Assembly (NCBI RefSeq): GCF_003967535.1
Contig: NZ_BIFR01000001.1
Coordinates: forward strand, 2,417,001-2,481,000
Length of the DNA: 64,000 nucleotides
From: Tengunoibacter tsumagoiensis
Lineage (GTDB): Bacteria; Chloroflexota; Ktedonobacteria; Ktedonobacterales; Ktedonobacteraceae
Direction of reading: 5' to 3'
Within the stretch, counting starts at the first letter, position 1. Each line of letters starts with the position of its first letter. Positions 55,083 to 61,889 of the stretch are shown here, in pieces. The notes under the pieces are model-generated. The model had not been told where the DNA came from, did no database searches, and saw nothing but the letters and a program-made list of their open reading frames with translations. Made by a program: the position numbers and the translations under genes.

Positions 55083-57101
55083 TCAGTTGTCAGATGGCGA
55101 GCGCCTTTTGCGCTTATGATGTGATTGATCACCATCTTGCGCAGGAGCTTTTTGTGGGCTCAGTGTGATAGATGGTTGAGAATGTTCGGAACTGGTATGG
55201 TTAGTGATCGGCCCTGAGCCATTGGAATCGCTCCGTAGGGGTGCTGTGACCTGATGTTCTTGTTCATCCTCAGCCTCCTCGTCCTCGATCGCTAAGGAGC
55301 CGGGTTCGCGAGAAGCCCAGATATCCAGAGGAGTTCCTCCAGTCTCTTCACTACTGACGGGCTCGTATGGGTTTGGCAGATCTGCAGGTGGAAGATTGCC
55401 TGAGAGAATTGGTTCCTGGCGTAGAATCTGATCTCTGCGCATTGGCTGGGTCTCCTGGCTCTCGAGTGCCAGACGTGTATCGACCTCATTGAGCAAGCGC
55501 ATAATTTCAGGGCGCAGGATACGGTTCTTCTCTGGAATACGCGTCCATTGCGTTAGAGCGGCAGGATAGTAGCCAGCGCGATAACAATAGAGCCCTAACA
55601 TCGAACGGGCATCGAAGATCGTCATGCGTTGCCAGAGGGCCAGCTCTTCAGCGGGCGTCTCGATCACATCCTCACTGGCTTCAATCACCTCAACCAGATG
55701 ATAGAGACGAATCCCAACAATCTCGATGGGATAGCCATAGTAAAGAGCGAGCCGCTGTCTCCGGCTACGTGGAGTTGCGTGTTTGCCCACAAAGTACGCT
55801 TTAGACCAGGCACCACTAAACCAGACAATCGCAGCTACCAGAATCACCAGGAAACGGCCAACATAGCGCTGCCAGGCGAAAGGAGAGAAGTTCACCGCCA
55901 CTCCGATCAGAGCAAAACAGGCCCCCAGTGCCCAGGCACCATAGACCAGCCGACGACGATCCCAGCCTAACAGATCGAAATGGTGATGCAAAGGCGTTGC
56001 CAGGAAAGGAAGTGGGAATTCAGTATGCGGAATAAAATCTCGTGTCTTGGCAAAACGGAGAATCTTCAGGCGTTTGCGGAAGAAAGGAGTGAGCATACGA
56101 GCTGAGATAACGACCGAGAGACCTTCGAGCACAAAAGCGCCGCCGATCATCAGCAAGAGCCATTCATTGCGCGAGAAGATCGCCGTCAGTGCGAGAAGTC
56201 CGCCCAGACCTAAAGCGCCACAGTCTCCCATAATGATCTTCGAGCGACGTGTGGCCTTACCACGACGGGCCGACCAGGCCGATGGCCAGTTCCAGGGAAG
56301 ATAGCCCAGGGCAGCACCAGCCCCTAACAGAGCCAGGACGACCAGGACCGCTCCATTGTAAGGCTGCTTATCAATCAAAGGAGAGACAACAATGCCCATC
56401 GCCAGAGCGGCGCTAAAGACCAGTCCTCCCGCCAGGCCATCCAGGCCGTCGCTAAAATCGACGGAGAGTGAGGTCAGGCTCCCAATGACACCTGTGAGAA
56501 GCATTAGAAAGACCATCCAGCCGTAATAGATAACCGGATTATGAACCAGAGTACAGTAACTTGCATTCTTATCTAGAGGAGGGTTACAGAGAATAGTATT
56601 TAAAATAGGAAGATCTTTATATAAACCATAAGCTTCTTTACCACTTGGCAACAATAAGAAATAGAGGCCAGCCGCAATCATACCGACCAGAAAGACTCCA
56701 GTGAATTTTGAACGTTCGGCCAGGCCTGCATTGCGATAGACCTTGCGCCAGTCATCGATGAATCCAATAATGGCATAGCCCAGAGTGGCACCCAGGCCAA
56801 TAAGTAACAGAGTCCACTGATCAGAACTAAAATTGAGCACAAAGCCTGCGGCAATACCAGTGATCATGATAGCGATGGTAAAGGCCGGCCCTCCTACGAG
56901 GGGAAGCTCAATCTTTTTGATCTCGCGACCAGCGGTTGGCATATCTGGGCGATGATTGCCCGGCTTATGTTCACCGCTACGAAAAGTAGGAAAAAGGAAT
57001 TTAGCAAGAAAGCAAAAGACATAACTGACTGCTGCACAGCCAATAAAAGTTGCTATTAACCATAAAGGGGTTAATGAAGGTAGATTTGATGTCATTGGCA
57101 T
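55083..57101 (-). CDS. mraY: MraY-type phospho-MurNAc-pentapeptide transferase with long C-terminal extension
   Basis: 672 aa from MPMTSNLPSL, with GGGGAG 5 nt before it. Residues 1 to about 370 carry the MraY core: IGFIDDWRKVYR (Asp pair), SVDFSDGLDGLAGGLV, MGDCGALGLGG and the His motif ATPLHHHFDLLGW. The core transfers phospho-MurNAc-peptide to undecaprenyl phosphate. Family members are ~320-360 aa. Here about 300 extra residues follow: a helix pair, a soluble part with TPR-like look (RAGYYPAALTQWTRIPEKN) and a disordered acidic/Ser tail ending in KRKRRSPSDN. No stop or frameshift separates them. It lies downstream of murE. Confidence 0.9.
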   Translation of the reverse strand: MPMTSNLPSLTPLWLIATFIGCAAVSYVFCFLAKFLFPTFRSGEHKPGNHRPDMPTAGREIKKIELPLVGGPAFTIAIMITGIAAGFVLNFSSDQWTLLLIGLGATLGYAIIGFIDDWRKVYRNAGLAERSKFTGVFLVGMIAAGLYFLLLPSGKEAYGLYKDLPILNTILCNPPLDKNASYCTLVHNPVIYYGWMVFLMLLTGVIGSLTSLSVDFSDGLDGLAGGLVFSAALAMGIVVSPLIDKQPYNGAVLVVLALLGAGAALGYLPWNWPSAWSARRGKATRRSKIIMGDCGALGLGGLLALTAIFSRNEWLLLMIGGAFVLEGLSVVISARMLTPFFRKRLKILRFAKTRDFIPHTEFPLPFLATPLHHHFDLLGWDRRRLVYGAWALGACFALIGVAVNFSPFAWQRYVGRFLVILVAAIVWFSGAWSKAYFVGKHATPRSRRQRLALYYGYPIEIVGIRLYHLVEVIEASEDVIETPAEELALWQRMTIFDARSMLGLYCYRAGYYPAALTQWTRIPEKNRILRPEIMRLLNEVDTRLALESQETQPMRRDQILRQEPILSGNLPPADLPNPYEPVSSEETGGTPLDIWASREPGSLAIEDEEAEDEQEHQVTAPLRSDSNGSGPITNHTSSEHSQPSITLSPQKAPAQDGDQSHHKRKRRSPSDN

Positions 57102-57209
57102 TGATACTCCCCAGGCAAAATGATTGCTGAACGCCCCACTCATTGGAACGCGATAGTCACAGAGACGGTCACGTCTGAATCAGATGTCGTTAATAAAGCA
57201 TATTCCCTG

Positions 57210-58730
57210 CTACAGGATCTTGCGTAATTGTTCACGGGCCACCCTTCGATCATCCCATGGAATTTTTTCTCTTCCCATAATAATACTTTGCTCATGGCCC
57301 TTACCGGCTAATAGTACTGTATCACCAGCCTGTGCACGAGAGAAGGCGGCGGCGATGGCCTGGGTGCGATCTGCAATGCAGAGGAAATCCTTCCCCTCCT
57401 GACTGCCTTCAGCCTGAGCCCCAACAGCAATATCATGAAGAATCTGTTCGCGATCCTCATCACGAGGATCTTCATCGGTGATGACAAAGAAATCGGAGTA
57501 GCGGGCCGCGATTCCGCCCATAACAGGACGTTTTTGAGTGTCGCGTTCACCGGCTGAGCCGAAGACAAGAATGAGCTTGCCAGTAGTCAATGGGCGAAGG
57601 GTATCGATGATCTTATGAAGACTATCTGGTGTATGAGCATAGTCAACGATAACGCTGAAGGACTGCCCTTCATCGATATGTTCCATACGTCCGGTAACGC
57701 CGGTAACAGAGGCCAGGCCGCGCTGAATATCCGCAAGAGAGACACCCTGGCTATACACTGTAGCAATGGCTGCCAGACAGTTACTGACATTAAAGCGCCC
57801 AACGAGTTGCGTCTCAATTATCCCTTCAGCATCAGGCAGAATGACGCGGAAGCGGGTCTTTGTGGCGGACATTGTGATATCAACGGCGCGAACAGCAGCT
57901 GGCGTCTCGATGCCATAATCCAGAATTGGTACCTGGCAATAGGGTTGAAGCACAGCATAACTGCTATCATCACGATTGAGAATCGCCACTGGATGGGTAC
58001 CAATCCCCTTATCGCGCTGTGGATCGAGCATCTCAAACAGACGAGCTTTAGCCCGCCGGTAGGCATCGATTGACTTGTGAAAATCGAGATGTTCATGGGT
58101 AATGTTCGTGACCACGCCCACATCGAAGGCGCAGCCATGCACTTTCCCCAATTCCAGACCATGGGAGGTGCTTTCAATGACCGCATGAGTTCCACCAGAT
58201 TGTACCAGGCGCTGTAAAAATGCCTGGATTTCCAGAGTCTCCATTGTGCTCTGACGCGACTGGTTTTCCCATTCCTGTCCAGTCATCTTGAAATTAGCTG
58301 TTGTCATCAGACCATTGGGCCGACCAGCTGCCTCCAGAAGTGTACTGATCAGATTGCTGGTTGTCGTCTTGCCATCAGTCCCGGTGACGCCGATGGTGCA
58401 GAGTTTTTGAGCAGGATAGCCGTAGAAAGAACAGGAGAGATTCGCAAGCGCGATGCGAACGTTTGAGACTGTAATATAAGGGAGAGGAAGTTCGCTTTGT
58501 GCAACTGATAGTTCTTCTCCAAGTGCAACGACGGCTCCCCGTTCGGCCGCATCATTGAGAAAGCGGCGTCCATCGGTATGAGTTCCCGGAACAGCTACAA
58601 AGAGGCTCCCAGCCTGTACTTTCCGCGAATCATAGGCCAGGCCAGTGATCTCCTGCTCTTGCAGCGATGCAGATGGTTGTAGCGCGAGTGGAGGCTGTTC
58701 CAGAGCAGCCAGTAGAGTCTGTAATTGCAT
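57210..58730 (-). CDS. murE: UDP-MurNAc-tripeptide synthetase
   Basis: Adds the third stem residue of peptidoglycan. ATP loop GVTGTDGKTTTSNL, ESTSHGLELGKVHG, NITHEHLDFH, VDYAHTPDSL and FGSAGERDTQKRP are in family order. The amino-acid-selecting motif reads DEDPR rather than the DNPR of meso-DAP enzymes. 507 aa from MQLQTLLAAL (ATG 58728-58730); the binding site is weak. It lies 52 bp after the queuosine gene and about 108 bp before mraY, on the same strand. Confidence 0.95.
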   Translation of the reverse strand: MQLQTLLAALEQPPLALQPSASLQEQEITGLAYDSRKVQAGSLFVAVPGTHTDGRRFLNDAAERGAVVALGEELSVAQSELPLPYITVSNVRIALANLSCSFYGYPAQKLCTIGVTGTDGKTTTSNLISTLLEAAGRPNGLMTTANFKMTGQEWENQSRQSTMETLEIQAFLQRLVQSGGTHAVIESTSHGLELGKVHGCAFDVGVVTNITHEHLDFHKSIDAYRRAKARLFEMLDPQRDKGIGTHPVAILNRDDSSYAVLQPYCQVPILDYGIETPAAVRAVDITMSATKTRFRVILPDAEGIIETQLVGRFNVSNCLAAIATVYSQGVSLADIQRGLASVTGVTGRMEHIDEGQSFSVIVDYAHTPDSLHKIIDTLRPLTTGKLILVFGSAGERDTQKRPVMGGIAARYSDFFVITDEDPRDEDREQILHDIAVGAQAEGSQEGKDFLCIADRTQAIAAAFSRAQAGDTVLLAGKGHEQSIIMGREKIPWDDRRVAREQLRKIL

Positions 58731-58782
58731 GTGTTTATTAACCAGTTCTTTTGTATAGTATGATCGTATTGTGATCGGATTC

Positions 58783-59808
58783 TTAATAGTAAACGGTGCG
58801 AGTGCGATGATATGGGCGCATCTCTTTCGCATTTTGACCAATGAGCCAGAGCTTCAGGTCGATATCGGCGGCAGTCAACTGCGAACCTCTGCGCTCCATC
58901 GCTCGTCGGAGTAGCTCGCAGGCCCAGATAGTACAGGCGCGAATCTCTATCTCCTCCTCACTGCCGGCGGGAATAAGTTCCTGGGTATCTACGCGTTGTG
59001 CCAGGCTTGTATGATAGGTAAGTACACCATAATGACGTAGGACCTGTGGTAGTTTATAATCGGCAAAAATGGTCATCATGCCAAGGTCTGTAAAGCGTCC
59101 CCAGCCCTCACCATGAAAGGCAGCTGACAGATCTGCAACGCAGATCTGGGCTCGTTTAAGAAAACGAACCTGCTTGCCATGGTAGGTCGCTACATCATGA
59201 AAAGATGGGAAGTGTTGAGCCAGTAAGAGCGCCAGTGTAACCGCACTGTGTTGACTCTGCTCAATGGCATTGCTGAATTGTCCGGAAAATTGTTCCTGTA
59301 AGATGCGTCCCACCTCGTGTGTATGGGCCAGTCGTTCATCAAAGAGAGGAATTTTTTGCTCTCCGCGAAAGATCTGAGCCAGAGTTTCGGCAGACATCTG
59401 GCGAAGATACTCTGCATCCCAAAGAGGGTGCCCCTCTTCAACAGCACGTTTGAGGGCTGCGGCCTCTGCCCAATAGCCATTGAGCCTCTCACCCTGATAC
59501 TCAATCGTCCAGCGTGGCTGACCTTTTTCGGCCCAGAAACAAAAATTTAAGGCATCCAGCAGCAGAAGCCAATTGACTGTGCGCTGAGTGCCATCAGTGA
59601 AATGATACTGCTCAAACCATTGTGGGCTGGCTGTGGTAGGAGCATCATGAAGCCAGCGCTCGCAGAGCTGTTCAATCTGGTCCGGGTTAATCCAGACCAG
59701 CTCACCTTGCTCGACCACTACCTGTGTGCTGGAAAGGACACCAAGAGGGTCGTGGCCGGGCAGCGTATAGAGATCATCGTCTTCATCGTGCCTGTGCAAA
59801 TTATCCAT
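58783..59808 (-). CDS. queuosine 5'-phosphate N-glycosylase (queuosine salvage, DUF2419)
   Basis: 341 aa, the usual Qng1 size. It releases queuine from queuosine-5'-phosphate so that it can be put back into tRNA. Family marks: LLLLDALNFCFWAEKG, FDERLAHTHEVG, RAQICVADLSAAFHGEGWG, LGMMTIFADYKLPQVLRHYGVL and IEIRACTIWACELLRRA. AAAGGA lies 5 nt before the ATG. Being first in a unit with murE and mraY is unusual. It is preceded by a ~205-nt structured leader. Confidence 0.88.
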   Translation of the reverse strand: MDNLHRHDEDDDLYTLPGHDPLGVLSSTQVVVEQGELVWINPDQIEQLCERWLHDAPTTASPQWFEQYHFTDGTQRTVNWLLLLDALNFCFWAEKGQPRWTIEYQGERLNGYWAEAAALKRAVEEGHPLWDAEYLRQMSAETLAQIFRGEQKIPLFDERLAHTHEVGRILQEQFSGQFSNAIEQSQHSAVTLALLLAQHFPSFHDVATYHGKQVRFLKRAQICVADLSAAFHGEGWGRFTDLGMMTIFADYKLPQVLRHYGVLTYHTSLAQRVDTQELIPAGSEEEIEIRACTIWACELLRRAMERRGSQLTAADIDLKLWLIGQNAKEMRPYHRTRTVYY

Positions 59809-60014
59809 AAAAATCCTTTTAGGGGGGCCCATATGCCTACAGGCTATGGGAGGAATGAAAGGCACCCGCAGGTGCACATAACTAGAGCCATCTGCACGAT
59901 GCACCCGACGCAGATACTTTGGGTGCAGATCCACTTTGCCGAGACAGAAGCAAGGGCGGTGACGAATAGCAATATGCCCCTGATTATGCCTTATCTTATG
60001 CCTCTCGTAGTATC
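59809..60014 (-). promoter_or_regulatory. structured leader of the queuosine salvage gene
   Basis: On the minus strand the leader holds several short G/C-rich hairpins: GGTGCA with TGCACC, GCACC with GGGTGC, and CCCATAGCC with GGCATATGGG. The last ends directly before the AAAGGA binding site. No preQ1-I core was recognised. It could be a riboswitch-like element for a queuine-related ligand, which is speculation. Confidence 0.4.
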
Positions 60015-60020
60015 TCCACG

Positions 60021-60049
60021 ATTCTACAGACAATCCCAGATTTCGTCAA
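60021..60049 (-). promoter_or_regulatory. promoter of the queuosine-murE-mraY unit
   Basis: Minus strand: TTGACG (60044-60049), 17-nt spacer, TAGAAT (60021-60026). Places the start near 60014, giving a ~205-nt leader. Confidence 0.65.
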
Positions 60050-60585
60050 TCACTGTGAACCGCTCTGCCTTTCCCCCCCGATAATAAGAGGGCAAAGGAC
60101 CTTTTCCATAGAAGGCGGCATGGCGCCTGCGTTGGCCCGCACCCTCTATTTAAGCGTTAAACAATCCTTCTGGATCGGTTCGCTGATCTACTCATATATG
60201 GTAGCTAGCCAGTCTCTCCTGTCATAAGCCAATGGCGCGTCTGTTTTATCTATAAAGGCCGTTCTAGCCCTATCTTGAATGTTTATAAAAAAACGTTCTA
60301 TGCCCTCCAGGCTTCATAGAGACGAATACCATATTGTGAGAATGGCAAATAGCCATTTCGGGTCAGGAACTCTTGTTAAATGGCTGATAAACCTTTTCTT
60401 TTTTTCTCTGGCTCACTGATTCTCCGCAGCAACTACATGACGTGGTTACATGGTCACATCGTTGGTGCCTGACTGTGTGTGTGACGGCCAGCTCCGCGTC
60501 ACCAGATGAACCTGGTGGCTCGGCTGTAACCTCTAGCCAGCCGTCACAGTTTCAGCTAAAGATGGTAGGTGAGCGCTGTGTTCAC
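60050..60585. other. intergenic, nothing recognised
   Basis: About 535 bp without a supportable gene. Short open frames lack binding sites. No tRNA, known RNA or insertion sequence seen. Confidence 0.4.
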
Positions 60586-60627
60586 AAAAAAAGCACAATC
60601 CTTCTTCGTGAGAATTGTGCCTTTTTT
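60586..60627. terminator. intrinsic terminator of the orphan membrane protein gene
   Basis: GCACAAT (60593-60599) pairs with ATTGTGC (60614-60620), and the stem continues into an A-run on the left and a T-run on the right. It works in both directions. Confidence 0.8.
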
Positions 60628-60637
60628 GAAACAGCGG

Positions 60638-61819
60638 TTACTGAAGATAGCCATCAGGTTGACGAGCAGGCTGTGGTGGTGGCGTGACAAACTGGCTCTG
60701 GCTCTGATGGTACAGGAGGATATACATTTGATTGGCTAGCTCATCTACGATTTCAATCCCCGTACGAAAGTGGCTTGGCGCGAGCGCCTGGATCGGAAGG
60801 GATCGCACAGCAATTTTATGCAAAATGTTGCTCAAAGCTTTTGAGGCCTCTGTTACCTGAACATCCTGCCATGAGCCTTTTTTTCTGAGCTGGTCAAAGC
60901 GCCTTAGGCGCTCATTAACGAGGTGTGTATATGGGGCAAAAGGATCATCCTGGCTAGATCTTACTGCCAGATACACGGTTCTCCCATTGGCTTGCTCGGT
61001 AAAGACATTCATCACCTCAGTGAGAAATGTCGATACAAGCCCAGCAACTTGTTCATTCTCAAAAGCCCTATCCTGCGCAGCCAACGCCTCCTGTTTGATC
61101 TGTTCCGCCCATAGTAATGCCTTTTCAAAGCTATAAGCCGCCATCCATGCCAAAATACCGACAAATAAGAGCAACAGGAAATTACGGTTAATCATCGCCC
61201 AAGGATTGAAGAATGGCTGGTCTATCTCCCACTGTATCTCATCAAATGCAAAGCCATGAACCATAATATGAGCACGGGGATGCAAAAAGAAATCGAGAAC
61301 CACGAAGATATCACATATAAAAGCAAAAACCAGCGCTACATTACGATGGATAATCAATGCGGCCATCAAAATAGGTACGGTAAGTAAATCATAGGTCACG
61401 ATCCAAGTCATACGCAGTCCTCCTTTTGCGAGGACAATAGAAAGCATAATAATGAGACAGGTGAAAATGGTAATAATATAAGCGGCTATTTGTGGCTTGT
61501 TGCAACGATTGAAAATCAAGCAGATAACACTGGTAATCAGCAACAGAATGGCTGCCAACAGTGTCGATGGGTCACTCAAACTGTTTGAAGTTAAAGCTAA
61601 AACAAATCCACAAATTCCGACAATAACCAGACTCAGTAGTTCACTCTTACGAATATATTCACGTGTAGCAAGCTCACTCATATCGGTTGGCCGGATCGCT
61701 GCCGTCAGGTTCAGCCACCAGCCAAGCATTCCTTTGCGTTCCCACCATAATGACCCGCTTAGTGGTTTTGTATCTCGTTTTACCATCTTTATTTCTCTTT
61801 TCTGTTTTATTGACTTCAT
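60638..61819 (-). CDS. six-helix membrane protein, sensor-like, no output domain
   Basis: 393 aa from MKSIKQKREI, with AAAGGA 8 nt before it. Six hydrophobic helices (SLVIVGICGFVLALTSNSL; LLAAILLLITSVICLIF; AAYIITIFTCLIIMLSIVLA; VTYDLLTVPILMAALII; VALVFAFICDIFVVLDFFL; FLLLLFVGILAWMAAYSF) lead into a coiled stretch (EQIKQEALAAQDRAFENEQ). Membrane input modules of histidine kinases look like this. Instead of a kinase, a ~120-residue unrecognised helical domain follows (GLVSTFLTEVMNVFTEQ; ILHKIAVRSLPIQAL). Function unknown. It follows the acylase gene on the same strand by 70 bp. Confidence 0.5.
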   Translation of the reverse strand: MKSIKQKREIKMVKRDTKPLSGSLWWERKGMLGWWLNLTAAIRPTDMSELATREYIRKSELLSLVIVGICGFVLALTSNSLSDPSTLLAAILLLITSVICLIFNRCNKPQIAAYIITIFTCLIIMLSIVLAKGGLRMTWIVTYDLLTVPILMAALIIHRNVALVFAFICDIFVVLDFFLHPRAHIMVHGFAFDEIQWEIDQPFFNPWAMINRNFLLLLFVGILAWMAAYSFEKALLWAEQIKQEALAAQDRAFENEQVAGLVSTFLTEVMNVFTEQANGRTVYLAVRSSQDDPFAPYTHLVNERLRRFDQLRKKGSWQDVQVTEASKALSNILHKIAVRSLPIQALAPSHFRTGIEIVDELANQMYILLYHQSQSQFVTPPPQPARQPDGYLQ

Positions 61820-61889
61820 TCTCTTTTTCCTTTCCATTTCAAGTGAATGGTTCGCTTGAGAAAAGTCCTGTTTGCCTGAACGTCAAGCT

